From assembly GCA_020852705.1 (NCBI GenBank), contig JADZAP010000021.1, positions 62,001 through 126,000 of the forward strand: a DNA stretch of 64,000 bases, given 5' to 3'. The notes under the pieces are model-generated. The model did no database searches. It had not been told where the DNA came from and saw nothing but the letters and a program-made list of their open reading frames with translations. This document shows positions 1 to 10,003 of this stretch, in pieces; the stretch's first letter is position 1; each line of letters starts with the position of its first letter. The DNA is from Ignavibacteria bacterium (lineage in GTDB: Bacteria; Bacteroidota; Ignavibacteria; Tepidaquicellales; OLB5). A program made the position numbers and the translations under genes.

Positions 1-452
1 TGTGATGGAGTAAAACGTTTCCTGCATAAGACATCTTTAATCACTGGAATGTTTAAAATATTTTTTATGCCCAACGCAATAAATTCACTTTGGTTATATG
101 TGCGGTCTCGTAGTTTTGCTTTATGCAGCGGAACCGGTATAATTAAATCATAAGAAGAGAAATTCTGTTCCTGTATCATTTTGCCAATATGTTCACCAAG
201 CATAAGTCCAGCTCGTTTTATTTTACGGTATTTTAGTTCATGAAAAATATTCTGAATTGGAGTATTTTCTCTAAACCAGTAAACACTTAATGAGTTTTCA
301 ACAATCCCTTCAGAAATTTTTTGACTTTGCCAGGGGTGTGTTTCGTTATACCTTTCCAGAGTTAACATACAGGAAGAGCACAGATAACTTTCGTTATTAG
401 AAAGCATACCTTCGCAACCCAAACATACGTTTGGCAGAACGAAATTCAGCAT
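1..452 (-). CDS. comF: ComF family phosphoribosyltransferase-like protein (partial)
   Basis: Reading the minus strand gives a frame of about 150 codons that begins MLNFVLPNVCLGCEG and runs off the left edge, so the C-terminal part is missing. A CLGC pair and a CSSC pair near the N-terminus form the zinc-finger-like motif of ComF. They are followed by the family signature HELKYRKIKRAG and by LIIPVPLHKAKLRDRTYNQS, which is typical of ComF and related amidophosphoribosyltransferase-like proteins. Family members take part in DNA uptake or in unidentified nucleotide metabolism. The ATG at 452 is the chosen start; an in-frame TTG lies 30 bases further upstream. The gene diverges from rnhB, so the 160-base gap should carry both promoters. 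The family call is firm; the function in this organism is inferred. Confidence 0.85.
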   Translation of the reverse strand, partial: MLNFVLPNVCLGCEGMLSNNESYLCSSCMLTLERYNETHPWQSQKISEGIVENSLSVYWFRENTPIQNIFHELKYRKIKRAGLMLGEHIGKMIQEQNFSSYDLIIPVPLHKAKLRDRTYNQSEFIALGIKNILNIPVIKDVLCRKRFTPS

Positions 453-613
453 ACCATTAATTATTTTTCGGGCGATGTTCAAAAGTTAAATATTGTTGTT
501 TATATACAATAAGATAGCTTTTTGAATTTTAAATTCAAAGTAAAAATTTTAAATTACAACAATAACAAATTCTGCAGTAAATTTTAACAAAAACACTTGC
601 ATAGCAGATAAAA

Positions 614-1264
614 ATGTCTAAAGTCCGGCAAACCGCAAGCAGAACTCATAAATTATTGCAATTTGATTATGATTACCGGGATTCATTTGGCGGACCCGTT
701 TGCGGTGTTGACGAAGCGGGACGCGGACCGCTTGCAGGACCTGTTGTTGCAGCAGCTGTAATTTTTAGCGATGATGTATTTATAGATGGCGTTTTTGATT
801 CAAAACAGCTTTCTTATAAAAAACGGTGCGAGCTTTATGATGAAATAATCTCGAATGCTTTAAGCTGGTCAATTGGAGTAGTTGATAATATAAAGATTGA
901 CGAAATTAATATTCTCAATGCCACCAAAGAAGCAATGAATATTGCTATAAACAGCATTCAACAATTGCCCAAAGTTATTATTGCTGACGGTAATTTTTAT
1001 TCAAACAACTCAGCCGAGGTTTTTAATGTTATTAAAGCAGATGCATTGAGTTTTTCTGTTGCAGCAGCATCAATTATAGCAAAAGTAACCCGTGACAGAA
1101 TTATGTGTGAGTTTGAAAACCAATATCCAAATTTTTCATTTTCTCACCACAAAGGATATGGAACGGCAGAACATATTGATGAGATAATGGAATTTGGCTA
1201 TACCCCGATTCACAGACGTTCATTCAGACTGAAAAATTACGAACAGTTAACACTTGAAATATAG
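614..1264 (+). CDS. rnhB: Ribonuclease HII
   Basis: A 216-residue ribonuclease HII, which cuts the RNA strand of RNA-DNA hybrids and starts removal of single ribonucleotides misincorporated in DNA. The signature VDEAGRGPLAGPVV includes Asp33 and Glu34 of the acidic active site and the GRG motif at 36-38, which recognises the ribonucleotide junction. Asp125 (in IADGN) and Asp143 (in KADALSFSVAAASI) complete the acidic centre. The length is normal for the family. It is the first gene of a plus-strand series and is followed five bases later by the YraN-type gene, a common rnhB neighbour in bacteria. The start at 614 leaves a short N-terminal extension before the core. Confidence 0.96.
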   Translation: MSKVRQTASRTHKLLQFDYDYRDSFGGPVCGVDEAGRGPLAGPVVAAAVIFSDDVFIDGVFDSKQLSYKKRCELYDEIISNALSWSIGVVDNIKIDEINILNATKEAMNIAINSIQQLPKVIIADGNFYSNNSAEVFNVIKADALSFSVAAASIIAKVTRDRIMCEFENQYPNFSFSHHKGYGTAEHIDEIMEFGYTPIHRRSFRLKNYEQLTLEI

Positions 1265-1269
1265 GGCTA

Positions 1270-1623
1270 ATGAACTTAGGTAAATATGGCGAAGCAATAG
1301 CTAAAAAACATTTTGAAGATTTAGGATATATATTGGTAGCTGAAAATTACAGGTTTGAACGTGCTGAAACCGACTTAATTTTCAGAAATGATGAAAAAAA
1401 ACTGCTGGTTTTTGTTGAAGTAAAATCACGCACTAATAAAAAATACGGGGAACCCGAAGAATCAATTACCGTGAAAAAACTTACTCAAATGAAAAAATCA
1501 GCTGAGGGCTTTATAATGATGAACCCAGAGTACAATGAATATTTAAAAAGATATGATATAGCTGCCATTATGATTGAAAATGGTATGGAAAAAATAAATC
1601 ATATTGAAAATATAACATTGTGA
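1270..1623 (+). CDS. YraN family (UPF0102) protein, endonuclease-like fold
   Basis: A 117-residue protein of the UPF0102/YraN family. The N-terminal GKYGEAIAKKHFEDLGY helix and the pattern Glu33-x-Asp35 followed by Glu50-Val-Lys52 (FVEVKSR) match the restriction-endonuclease-like PD-(D/E)xK core typical of this family. The usual G-E-x-D sequence is A-E-T-D here. The cellular role is not settled; family members are predicted nucleases and often sit next to rnhB, as here, with only five bases between the genes. It is probably co-transcribed with rnhB and cytoplasmic. No nuclease activity should be assumed from sequence alone. Confidence 0.88.
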   Translation: MNLGKYGEAIAKKHFEDLGYILVAENYRFERAETDLIFRNDEKKLLVFVEVKSRTNKKYGEPEESITVKKLTQMKKSAEGFIMMNPEYNEYLKRYDIAAIMIENGMEKINHIENITL

Positions 1624-1719
1624 AAAAATAAATGCGAAACGTAAATCTTTTAATAAAGAGCTATTGTTAATCAAAACAGAAATAATATTTTTAACAGTTT
1701 TTATTTTGCATGATGCGTA

Positions 1720-2442
1720 ATGTTGAACAAAGTGAATTTAAAAAATATTCTTGTGCTTGATATAGAAACCGTGCCGCAATATGCTTCATACGAACTATTA
1801 CCGGATATATGGAAAGAATTGTGGAAAAAGAAGATGCAGAAGGAGGTAAAAGAAGGTCTCTCTCCTGACGGGCTTTATCAAAGGGCGGGAATATTTGCTG
1901 AGTTTGGTAAAATAATATGTATTTGTGCCGGTTATTTCTTTCAAAATGATAACAGCGAGATGCAGTTTAAAGTAAAAGCGTTCTATGGTGATGATGAAAA
2001 AATACTGCTTGATGAATTTGGCGAAATGCTAGATAAAAGCTTTAATTCAGATAATCAGCTTTTATGCGGGCACAATAGCAGGGAGTTTGATTTTCCTTAT
2101 ATTGCCCGCAGATGTTTAGTAAACGGCGTGCCAATTCCAATGCTGCTGAACAATTCCGGTAAAAAACCGTGGGAGGTGCAGCTGCTTGATACAATGGATC
2201 TGTGGAAATTTGGCGATTATAAGAATTATACATCGCTGAATTTGCTTGCGGCTGTATTTGGGATAGAGTCGCCAAAGGATGATATAGACGGCAGTCAGGT
2301 TTGGAATACTTACTGGATAGATAAAGATCTTGAGAGGATAAAAACATACTGCATGAAAGATGTTGTAACTGTAGCTCAGCTATTGCTGAAATTTAAAAGT
2401 ATGGAATTGTTAAAAGAGGAAAATATAAGTTTTATAAATTAA
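1720..2442 (+). CDS. Predicted 3'-5' exonuclease, PolB-like (DnaQ superfamily)
   Basis: A 240-residue protein with a DEDD-type exonuclease core. Motif I is LVLDIETVP with Asp14 and Glu16, motif II is the Asp in HNSREFDFPYI, and motif III is the Tyr/Asp stretch YCMKDVVTVAQLLLK near residue 217. This layout fits the predicted PolB-like 3'-5' exonuclease family (PF10108), found as a stand-alone protein in Bacteroidetes and Chlorobi. It would degrade single-stranded DNA or RNA 3' ends in the cytoplasm, probably in repair or RNA turnover; the substrate is not known. A 96-base gap separates it from the YraN-type gene, so it may have its own promoter. Confidence 0.85.
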   Translation: MLNKVNLKNILVLDIETVPQYASYELLPDIWKELWKKKMQKEVKEGLSPDGLYQRAGIFAEFGKIICICAGYFFQNDNSEMQFKVKAFYGDDEKILLDEFGEMLDKSFNSDNQLLCGHNSREFDFPYIARRCLVNGVPIPMLLNNSGKKPWEVQLLDTMDLWKFGDYKNYTSLNLLAAVFGIESPKDDIDGSQVWNTYWIDKDLERIKTYCMKDVVTVAQLLLKFKSMELLKEENISFIN

Positions 2443-2494
2443 TATAATTTATTATTAACAGAGTTAATTAGATATTCTGAAACGAGGAAATAAA

Positions 2495-4735
2495 ATGTTT
2501 GATATAGATTTAATTAAAAAAGTTTATTCCAGCTTTAAGGAAAAAGCTGACAAATACCAAAATCTGCTTGGCAGACCAATGACTTATGCAGAAAAAATCC
2601 TTTATGCACATTTATGGAATGAAACCGAAAGACCATACAAGGGAGGCAAAGACTTTGTTGATTTTGCACCCGATAGAGTTGCAATGCAGGATGCGACAGC
2701 ACAAATGGCTCTGCTGCAATTTATGTCAGCAGGAATATCAAAAGTTCGGGTACCTTCAACAGTTCATTGTGATCATTTGATACAGGCAGAGGTTGGTTCA
2801 GCAAAAGATCTACAGAGAGCAAATAACGAAAATAAAGAAGTATATGATTTTCTTGCGAGTGTATCTAATAAATACGGTATTGGTTTCTGGAAACCCGGGG
2901 CTGGTATAATACATCAGGTAGTACTTGAAAATTATGCATTCCCCGGCGGTATGATGGTTGGAACAGACTCTCACACCCCAAATGCAGGCGGGCTTGGTAT
3001 GGTTGCAATTGGCGTTGGCGGTGCAGATGCAGTAGATGTAATGTCGGGAATGCCATGGGAACTGAAGTTTCCGAAATTAATAGGAGTACACTTAACTGGT
3101 AAATTAAGCGGCTGGACTTCACCTAAAGATGTAATTTTAAAAGTTGCAGGCATTTTAACCGTAAAAGGCGGTACTGGTTCAATTGTTGAGTATTACGGCG
3201 AAGGAGCAGGTTCAATTTCCTGTACAGGCAAAGGAACAATTTGTAATATGGGAGCTGAAATTGGTGCAACAACCTCATTGTTTGCATACGATAAAAAAAT
3301 GCGGGATTATTTAATAGCAACTGACCGCAAAGAAATTGCAATACTTGCAGATGAACTGGGGGATTATTTAAAGCCAGATATAGGAAGCGAAAAGTATTAT
3401 AATCAGATAATTGAAATAAACTTAAGTGAGCTGGAGCCTCATGTTAACGGACCCTACACCCCGGATCTTGCATGGCCAATTTCAAAATTTGCACAGGCGG
3501 TAAAAGAAAAAGGGTATCCCGAGGAATTAAAAGTTGCTTTAATAGGAAGCTGTACAAATTCAAGCTACGAGGATATGGAGCGATCTGCAAGTGTTGCCAA
3601 GCAGGCAATTAGTAAAGGATTAAAGGTGAAATCAGAATTTACAATTACTCCTGGCAGTGAACAAATTCGAGCAACAATTGAACGGGATGGACAGCTTGAA
3701 ATATTTGAAAAAGCTGGGGGAATGGTTCTTGCAAATGCGTGCGGTCCTTGTATTGGACAATGGAAAAGGCATGACGTAAAAGATGGAGAAAAGAATTCAA
3801 TTATTACTTCATATAACAGGAATTTTTCAAAACGCAATGACGGGAATCCTGCAACAAATGCGTTTGTGGCTTCACCTGAAATTGTTACTGCATTTGCATT
3901 TGCAGGTAAGCTTACTTTTAATCCTTTAACAGATACATTAACTAACAACAAGGGTGAAACCGTTAAACTTGATGAACCTACCGGAGCCGAACTTCCCTCT
4001 AAGGGTTATCTTAAAGGCGAAGATGGATTTATTCCGCCTGCTGAAGATGGTTCAAATATCACGGTACAAATTGATCCAAACAGTAAAAGGTTACAGCGGT
4101 TATTTCCGTTTGTACATCCGGATTTTCAAAAGGATTTTGTTGATATGCGGCTGCTGCTTAAAGCAAAAGGTAAATGTACAACAGATCATATTTCTATGGC
4201 TGGTCCGTGGCTTAGGTTCAGAGGACATCTTGATAACATTTCAAATAACATGTTTATAGGTGCGGTAAATGCATTTAACGAAAAGACAAATCAAGTATTG
4301 AATCTTGTAACGGGCAAGTATGATGAAGTACCAAATGTTGCCCGTTATTATATAGCAAATCATATTCCATGGGTTGTAGTTGGTGAAGAAAATTACGGAG
4401 AAGGGTCTTCAAGAGAGCATGCAGCTATGGAGCCAAGACATCTTGGGGGTAAAGCAATAATAGTTAAATCATTTGCAAGGATACATGAAACTAATCTTAA
4501 AAAACAAGGAATGCTTCCATTGACATTTTCTGAACCTGCTGATTATGACAAAGTGCGGGAAGATGACAAAATTGATCTTGAGGTTAAGGATATTTCACCG
4601 GGCAGTATTGTTAAAATGAAACTTAAACACTCAGATGGTACAAGTGAAGAAATTTCACTAAACCACACAATGAATAAACATCAGATTGAATGGTTTAAGG
4701 TAGGCAGCGCGCTGAATTTGATGGCGAAGCAATGA
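2495..4735 (+). CDS. acn: Aconitate hydratase (mitochondrial-type)
   Basis: A 746-residue aconitase that converts citrate to isocitrate through cis-aconitate in the TCA cycle. The three [4Fe-4S] ligands are visible: Cys353 in [10 protein letters not shown], and Cys416 and Cys419 in [10 protein letters not shown]. The N-terminal segment has the substrate-binding HCDHLI and [11 protein letters not shown] motifs, and the swivel domain has [15 protein letters not shown]. Length and motifs fit the mitochondrial/Bacteroidetes form rather than the longer AcnA or the AcnB architecture. A purine-rich GAGGAAAT lies a few bases before the ATG. It is followed after 37 bases by the rhodanese-like gene. 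The call is very secure. Confidence 0.97.
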   Translation: MFDIDLIKKVYSSFKEKADKYQNLLGRPMTYAEKILYAHLWNETERPYKGGKDFVDFAPDRVAMQDATAQMALLQFMSAGISKVRVPSTVHCDHLIQAEVGSAKDLQRANNENKEVYDFLASVSNKYGIGFWKPGAGIIHQVVLENYAFPGGMMVGTDSHTPNAGGLGMVAIGVGGADAVDVMSGMPWELKFPKLIGVHLTGKLSGWTSPKDVILKVAGILTVKGGTGSIVEYYGEGAGSISCTGKGTICNMGAEIGATTSLFAYDKKMRDYLIATDRKEIAILADELGDYLKPDIGSEKYYNQIIEINLSELEPHVNGPYTPDLAWPISKFAQAVKEKGYPEELKVALIGSCTNSSYEDMERSASVAKQAISKGLKVKSEFTITPGSEQIRATIERDGQLEIFEKAGGMVLANACGPCIGQWKRHDVKDGEKNSIITSYNRNFSKRNDGNPATNAFVASPEIVTAFAFAGKLTFNPLTDTLTNNKGETVKLDEPTGAELPSKGYLKGEDGFIPPAEDGSNITVQIDPNSKRLQRLFPFVHPDFQKDFVDMRLLLKAKGKCTTDHISMAGPWLRFRGHLDNISNNMFIGAVNAFNEKTNQVLNLVTGKYDEVPNVARYYIANHIPWVVVGEENYGEGSSREHAAMEPRHLGGKAIIVKSFARIHETNLKKQGMLPLTFSEPADYDKVREDDKIDLEVKDISPGSIVKMKLKHSDGTSEEISLNHTMNKHQIEWFKVGSALNLMAKQ

Positions 4736-4772
4736 ATTCAATGAGTAATGAGTAAATTTATTTATTTTTTAT

Positions 4773-5174
4773 ATGAACAATAAAGTAATAATAGTAATTG
4801 CTGTAGTAGCTGTATTGATTTTTGTATATAAGTTCTTTTTAAGCGGACCTAAATCAATTGCTGAAGATGTTACTTCTGAAAAATTCAGCGAACTGGCTAA
4901 AGAGCCCGGAACCGTTTTGCTTGATGTGCGGAGCGCGTTTGAGTTTGGCGGAGATAAAATTCACGGTGCTCAAAATATAAGCTATACCTCAAGCGGATTT
5001 AAACAGTATATTGAAAAACTTGATAAAAGTAAAACATATCTTGTTTATTGTGCAACAGGTTCAAGAAGCGTTGGAGCGGTTAATCAGATGAAAACTCTGG
5101 GATTTGAGCATGTGTATAATCTTAAAGGCGGTATTTCGCAATGGAAATCAGACAATATGCCCGTTGTGAGATGA
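4773..5174 (+). CDS. Membrane-anchored rhodanese-like domain protein
   Basis: A 133-residue protein with one N-terminal hydrophobic segment (residues 4-23) followed by a single rhodanese domain. The domain shows the VLLDVRSAFEFGGDKIHGAQNI strand-loop region and an active-site loop with Cys93 in YCATGSRS. Cys93 is the residue that carries persulfide sulfur in active rhodaneses. The anchor suggests the domain faces the periplasm or sits on the inner face of the membrane. The substrate is unknown; such proteins move sulfane sulfur or help keep thiols and iron-sulfur proteins in order. It lies directly downstream of aconitase, an Fe-S enzyme, but a functional link is only a guess. Confidence 0.9.
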   Translation: MNNKVIIVIAVVAVLIFVYKFFLSGPKSIAEDVTSEKFSELAKEPGTVLLDVRSAFEFGGDKIHGAQNISYTSSGFKQYIEKLDKSKTYLVYCATGSRSVGAVNQMKTLGFEHVYNLKGGISQWKSDNMPVVR

Positions 5175-5321
5175 TTTACAAAAATCGTAAACTGTAAAAC
5201 AATAAACTAATTTGTTTATATCATTTAACCACTTTTAGAAATACCCTTTAATAAAAATTTCTATAATTAATGGGATTCAGTTTGTAAATTAACCCATTCT
5301 CTAATAGTTAAAAATATTTTT

Positions 5322-6104
5322 ATGGCAAAAAAAGAAGTAAGAATATTCTGCTGGAACGTTAATGGCATACGAGCTATATGGAAAAAAGATTTCCCTAAGT
5401 GGTTTAAAAAAACTATGCCCGATATATTATGCCTGCAGGAAACCAAGGCAATGGCAGAACAGCTTGATGATGAAATTAAAAATTACTGCGGCTACTGGAG
5501 CAATTTCTTTAGTGCAGAAAAAAAAGGTTATTCAGGCGTTGCCACGTTCTCAAAGAATACTCCTATTAGTTTTAAAAATGGTTTTGGAAATCCTTATTTT
5601 GATAACGAAGGCAGGGTTCTGCAGACAGATTTTAAGGATTTCACAATATATAATGTTTACTTTCCAAACGGAGGCAGAGGACCGGAACGCGTTAAATATA
5701 AATTGGATTTTTACAACGAACTTTTCTTTCACATAGAAAAAAAACGAAAGAAACAGAAAAACATTATTGTATGCGGTGACTATAATACAGCTCATAAAGA
5801 AATCGATCTTGCACGCCCTAAAGAAAACTCAAACAACACCGGATTTCTTAAAGAAGAAAGAGCGTGGATAGACCAGATTGTGAATCTTGGTTATGTTGAT
5901 ATATTCAGAGAGTATAACAAAAAGCCAGATCAATTTACATATTGGGATCAGATAACACGCTCAAGAGAAAGGAATGTTGGCTGGAGGATAGATTATTTTT
6001 TTGTTACCAATGAAATGAGAGGTATTGTTTCAGATGCAAGAATTCACCAAAAGGTTATGGGAAGCGATCATTGCCCAATTGAATTAGTATTGAAAATGCA
6101 ATAA
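5322..6104 (+). CDS. xth: Exodeoxyribonuclease III (AP endonuclease)
   Basis: A 260-residue enzyme of the exonuclease III/AP-endonuclease 1 family, used in base-excision repair to cut DNA at abasic sites and trim 3' ends. Key motifs are CWNVNGIRA (Asn12, Asn14), LQETK with Glu40 as metal ligand, YNVYFPNG, the GDYNTAH loop with catalytic Asp and Asn, and the C-terminal Asp249-His250 in GSDHCPIEL. The length is normal. It has a 147-base upstream gap and is followed by a 160-base gap before the T9SS gene, so it is probably transcribed alone. Confidence 0.96.
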   Translation: MAKKEVRIFCWNVNGIRAIWKKDFPKWFKKTMPDILCLQETKAMAEQLDDEIKNYCGYWSNFFSAEKKGYSGVATFSKNTPISFKNGFGNPYFDNEGRVLQTDFKDFTIYNVYFPNGGRGPERVKYKLDFYNELFFHIEKKRKKQKNIIVCGDYNTAHKEIDLARPKENSNNTGFLKEERAWIDQIVNLGYVDIFREYNKKPDQFTYWDQITRSRERNVGWRIDYFFVTNEMRGIVSDARIHQKVMGSDHCPIELVLKMQ

Positions 6105-6316
6105 AATCAAATAACAACTCTCACCCTTATCCGCTATTTCTATATTATTGAAGATACAAATATTTAAAAGATATTTTCGTATTTCTACCCTAATTACGGT
6201 ATAGTAAACACTACCGCCATACCCTATTTTTGATAAAGTTTAACTAACGGATATAGCTATTATAAATGTTTATAAGTATCAAAATATTTAAAACAGAAAC
6301 CAAGCCGGCACAATTT

Positions 6317-8473
6317 ATGAAAACCTTTATAATAATTTTAATTTCAATTTATTTTTTTCCAAATGCATACGGACAAATTGGCTGCGATCCGGGACTGAAT
6401 TCTAACGTGCCCCCATCACCGTTTACACATAGTTACCTTTCGTTTGATGGGAAAGGCGATTTTTTAAGATCAGATGACCTTAATGGACTTGAGTTTCCTT
6501 CAATTACTACGGATAGTTTTGCAATTGAATTTAAAATGAAGATTAGCGAACCATTCAAACCCATGAATATTATAGGAAAATACAGAGGAGCAGGCTGGGC
6601 TATTGGTTATCATATTGCCGAATGGGGTTATGTAAGTCTTTATCTAAATAACACCTGGAACAGAATTTATTTTCTTGATACAGATACAACTTGGCATAAT
6701 TACCTAATTAAATATAATAAATCTGATTTAAAGTTAATATCATACGTTGATGGCAGCTTAAAATACGAATACAGTGGATTTACTTATTCAAATATGGCTG
6801 ATAACAGTGCATTTTCTGTCGGCAATATTGGGTTCCTTCCACAATGGGGTCCGCAAACATATTATGTAAGCAATAACTGGTTCAAAGGAAGTATAACTTC
6901 AATAAAGATCACATCTAATACAAATACAATTGTTAATTATCTATTCAACGAAGGCGCGGGACAGGTTGTAAGAGACTCGTTAACATATTACTATACGGAT
7001 AGAACATATCCGGGTAATTCAAGCTGCGGGCTTTCACACATGATGCTTGGTTATATGATGGCAGCAGATACTTGCGACCCCGAATGGGTGTCAAATAATT
7101 TGCCTGTACAGTCAAAATTTACAAGTCTTGGTGGCGGGGTGCAGAATTTGTATATTAATGGAGAGACCCGTTATTACAATGTAACATCTTCTCTTGCTAT
7201 GACAATATGGAACGGACTATTAATAAACACAGGATATTTTAATATAGCAGGCGGCGTGAATGCAAAAAATATTGCTTCATGGAATGGTTCTGCATGGGAA
7301 TCTCTTGGGGAAGGTTTAAACCAAGAAGCACAATCGCTTAGAGAATTTAATGGTGAGCTTTATTGCGGAGGGTACTTTGATACAGCGGGTTATATGGCTG
7401 CACGTTATATAGCCAAATGGAATGGCTCTAATTGGCAGCCTGTTGATAGCGGATTTAACAGCGTTGTAAACACTTTATATGTATTCAATGGACAATTAAT
7501 TGCAGGTGGCTGGTTTACTTCTGCCGGAAATACAATAACCACCTATGTAGCGAAATTAAATTCCAGCAATGAGTGGGAGGCAATGAGCACAGGTATGTCT
7601 GGACGGGTAAATTGTTTCTCCAATTATAAAAATGAATTATATGCCGGAGGAAAATTTACTTATGCAAGCGGCATTACTGCAAACGGTATTGCAAAGTGGG
7701 ATGGTAATAAATGGAGCCCCGTTGGTGCCGGCGTCTTTGGAGGTGAATCTGAAATATTTGCATTAGAAGTATACAATGGAGAGCTTTATGCCGGAGGTAA
7801 CTTCATAAAAATGGATAACCAATATTGTTACAACATAGCAAAGTTTAATGGTACCTCATGGAGTCCAACAGGCAGCGGTGCGGTTGGTGCATTATGCAAT
7901 ATTTCTAAAGGATATATTACATCACTTAAATCATTTAATAATGAATTATATGCAGCAGGACAGTTCACAAATATAAACGGGATAGATGCAAATAAACTGG
8001 CAAGATTTAACGGTATAAACTGGTGCAGCGTTGAGTATGGTGTTGAAATGGTACCGCGATCAATGGAAATATACGATAACGATTTGATAATTAATGGCGA
8101 TTTTTACAGTGCTTCCGGAGTTCCCTGCAATAATATTATAAGATATACACCGGTAAAGAATATAACGGGAACCGGGAATGTTAATAATACGCCGGAAGAA
8201 TTCAGCTTGAAACAAAACTATCCAAACCCTTTTAATCCATCAACAAAAATTAGCTTTATAATACCTAACACCAGTTTTGTTTCGTTAAAGATTTTTGATA
8301 TTACAGGAAAAGAAATAGAGGTTTTATTAAATGAATTATGTATTGAGGGTGCATATAATATAAATTTTAATGCTGATAAATACTCCAGCGGAGTTTATTT
8401 TTACAGATTAGAAGCAGTAAACAGCAGGGGTATAAATCATTCAGAATGCAAAAAAATGGTTTTAATAAAATGA
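6317..8473 (+). CDS. Secreted LamG-like/beta-propeller protein with T9SS type A sorting domain
   Basis: A long secreted protein, probably exported by Sec and then through the outer membrane by the type IX system. The ATG at 6317 is preferred because it places a clean signal peptide (MKTFIIILISIYFFPNAYGQ) at the N-terminus; an in-frame ATG at 6266 would add 17 polar residues. After the signal comes a LamG/concanavalin-like region of about 180 residues with FSVGN and WFKGSI elements. Next is a series of repeats of roughly 45 residues with the pattern LYAGG-F-N-IAKWNG-W-P-G, as in galactose-oxidase-like beta-propellers. The final ~90 residues are a T9SS sorting domain (NYPNPFNPSTKI ... KKMVLIK). 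LamG domains often bind glycans. The ligand is unknown and no catalytic residues were found. Confidence 0.88.
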   Translation: MKTFIIILISIYFFPNAYGQIGCDPGLNSNVPPSPFTHSYLSFDGKGDFLRSDDLNGLEFPSITTDSFAIEFKMKISEPFKPMNIIGKYRGAGWAIGYHIAEWGYVSLYLNNTWNRIYFLDTDTTWHNYLIKYNKSDLKLISYVDGSLKYEYSGFTYSNMADNSAFSVGNIGFLPQWGPQTYYVSNNWFKGSITSIKITSNTNTIVNYLFNEGAGQVVRDSLTYYYTDRTYPGNSSCGLSHMMLGYMMAADTCDPEWVSNNLPVQSKFTSLGGGVQNLYINGETRYYNVTSSLAMTIWNGLLINTGYFNIAGGVNAKNIASWNGSAWESLGEGLNQEAQSLREFNGELYCGGYFDTAGYMAARYIAKWNGSNWQPVDSGFNSVVNTLYVFNGQLIAGGWFTSAGNTITTYVAKLNSSNEWEAMSTGMSGRVNCFSNYKNELYAGGKFTYASGITANGIAKWDGNKWSPVGAGVFGGESEIFALEVYNGELYAGGNFIKMDNQYCYNIAKFNGTSWSPTGSGAVGALCNISKGYITSLKSFNNELYAAGQFTNINGIDANKLARFNGINWCSVEYGVEMVPRSMEIYDNDLIINGDFYSASGVPCNNIIRYTPVKNITGTGNVNNTPEEFSLKQNYPNPFNPSTKISFIIPNTSFVSLKIFDITGKEIEVLLNELCIEGAYNINFNADKYSSGVYFYRLEAVNSRGINHSECKKMVLIK

Positions 8474-8565
8474 TATCAAAAAGTCTAATTACCTCCTGTA
8501 ATTAATCAAAGAGAGCAACTTAAATACGGGTTTTTCTTCATGTTGTTGTTCTTCTCCATTCCCCC

Positions 8566-8592
8566 GCCGCCGCAGAAATGCGGCGGCTTTTT
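8566..8592 (+). terminator. Rho-independent terminator after the LamG/T9SS gene
   Basis: A perfect nine-base-pair GC stem, GCCGCCGCA paired with TGCGGCGGC, closed by a GAAA tetraloop and followed by five T residues. It is one of the most GC-rich stretches of the window and lies 92 bases after the stop of the upstream gene. It separates the T9SS gene from the polysaccharide locus. Confidence 0.93.
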
Positions 8593-8755
8593 AATAATAT
8601 TAATAGGATTTAATATGTTTAAAAAAATAAGTATTATTTGCAAATTTTTGAAAAAAATCACTACTTTAAATTAAAAACCAAGATAAATTTCTGCAAAAGA
8701 TTTTTAATTTATTGTTAATTGTTAAACCTTAAGATGATTTGGTAAATACAATATT

Positions 8756-9952
8756 ATGACCAAGCTTCCTTTTATACATTTTGATTGCAAATACTTTTAT
8801 GGCGATAGACCATGCAAGCCAAATAAGGAATTTGGTATATTCTGTGATAACTGCAATTTTTACAATAAAGATAACAACATAACTGAAGAGTTTCGGGAAA
8901 TACCACCTCCTTCAATGCATGATGACTCAGCAGGTTATACAAAAATTGTGATAATAAAGCTCGAAGCGGTTGGGGATGTACTTAGAACTACATCAATTCT
9001 TCCGGGGTTAAAGGAAAAATATCCTGATTCAAACGTTACATGGATAACCAAAGAACGATCTTTTGAAGTTTTAAAAGACCACGAATTAATAGATGAAATT
9101 TATTTTACAACAGATGAGCTATCTCATGTTTTTGGCAACGAGTTTGATGTTGCAATTAATCTGGATAGCTCTCCGGAGAGCTGCACAATAATGAATCTTA
9201 TTACATCAAAACTGTATTATGGTTATACATTGATTAACAAAAAACCATATCCCGTAAACACAGCCGCAAACGAGTGGTATCTGATGGGCGTAAACGACAA
9301 TGTTAAGAAGCAAAACAAGAAGACATATCATCGTATAATACATGAAATATGTATGCTTCCTTATGAAAACTCTGAACCATATATAAATTTAACACCCGAA
9401 AGATACAAGCGAGCAGCAGAAATAAAAAGAACATTGGGGCTTGAAAATTTCAGTAATTTTATACTCATTAACCTAGGCGGTGGTACCCGCTGGCAGTATA
9501 AAAAATGGAACAGGGAAGGATATATTGAACTTGCAGAAATTTTAAGCAGTAAATATCCCGGCTCAGCGGTTGGCGTAATTGCAGGTGAAGAAGATATAGA
9601 GTTTTATAACAGTATAGAGGCAGAATTAAAAATTCTTAACAGGGCAAACCTTTTTTTTATTGGCACAGGTAATTCGCTGGAGGATTTTATCTGCATTGTT
9701 TCACTTGCGGCTGGGGTTTTTACCTCAGATTCACTGTGTTTTCACATTTCAACAGCTCTTGGTAAGTTTACAGTAGTAGTAGTAGGACCCACATCAAATA
9801 CCGAACTTGATGTTTTTGGAAACGGCAATATACTTTTTTCTGATAAATTGGATTGTCTTTGCTGTTACCTTAACACTTGCCCCAAAGAAATAAACTGTAT
9901 GAACACAATTTCAGCCGAAAGGGCAGCGGCATTTTTTGATAAATTGATATGA
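8756..9952 (+). CDS. Glycosyltransferase family 9 (heptosyltransferase-like)
   Basis: A 398-residue GT-B enzyme related to ADP-heptose:LPS heptosyltransferases. The core begins near residue 62 with IVIIKLEAVGDVLRTTSILP, the family's N-terminal motif. The C-terminal half has LINLGGGTRWQYKKW and a donor-site loop, AGVFTSDSLCFHISTALGK. Two cysteine clusters flank the core: an N-terminal one (DCKYFYGDRPCKP, then FCDNCNFY) and a C-terminal one (CLCCYLNTCPKEINCM). They could bind a metal or form disulfides. The enzyme should add a sugar to a lipid-linked glycan on the cytoplasmic face of the membrane. Sugar and acceptor are not predictable. It opens the plus-strand polysaccharide block. Confidence 0.85.
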   Translation: MTKLPFIHFDCKYFYGDRPCKPNKEFGIFCDNCNFYNKDNNITEEFREIPPPSMHDDSAGYTKIVIIKLEAVGDVLRTTSILPGLKEKYPDSNVTWITKERSFEVLKDHELIDEIYFTTDELSHVFGNEFDVAINLDSSPESCTIMNLITSKLYYGYTLINKKPYPVNTAANEWYLMGVNDNVKKQNKKTYHRIIHEICMLPYENSEPYINLTPERYKRAAEIKRTLGLENFSNFILINLGGGTRWQYKKWNREGYIELAEILSSKYPGSAVGVIAGEEDIEFYNSIEAELKILNRANLFFIGTGNSLEDFICIVSLAAGVFTSDSLCFHISTALGKFTVVVVGPTSNTELDVFGNGNILFSDKLDCLCCYLNTCPKEINCMNTISAERAAAFFDKLI

Positions 9953-10003
9953 TGAAATATAATGATCAATTTTAAAACAATGTTTGCATAAATTATTATA
10001 GAT

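Noticed and set aside
5262..5305. AATGGG/CCCATT inverted repeat before xth
   Set aside because: Six-base arms with an 18-base AT-rich loop, which is common by chance in such sequence.
6105..6265. Imperfect hairpin with CGGTA/TACCG arms upstream of the LamG gene
   Set aside because: Only five base pairs with a large loop; no T run and no clear link to a promoter.
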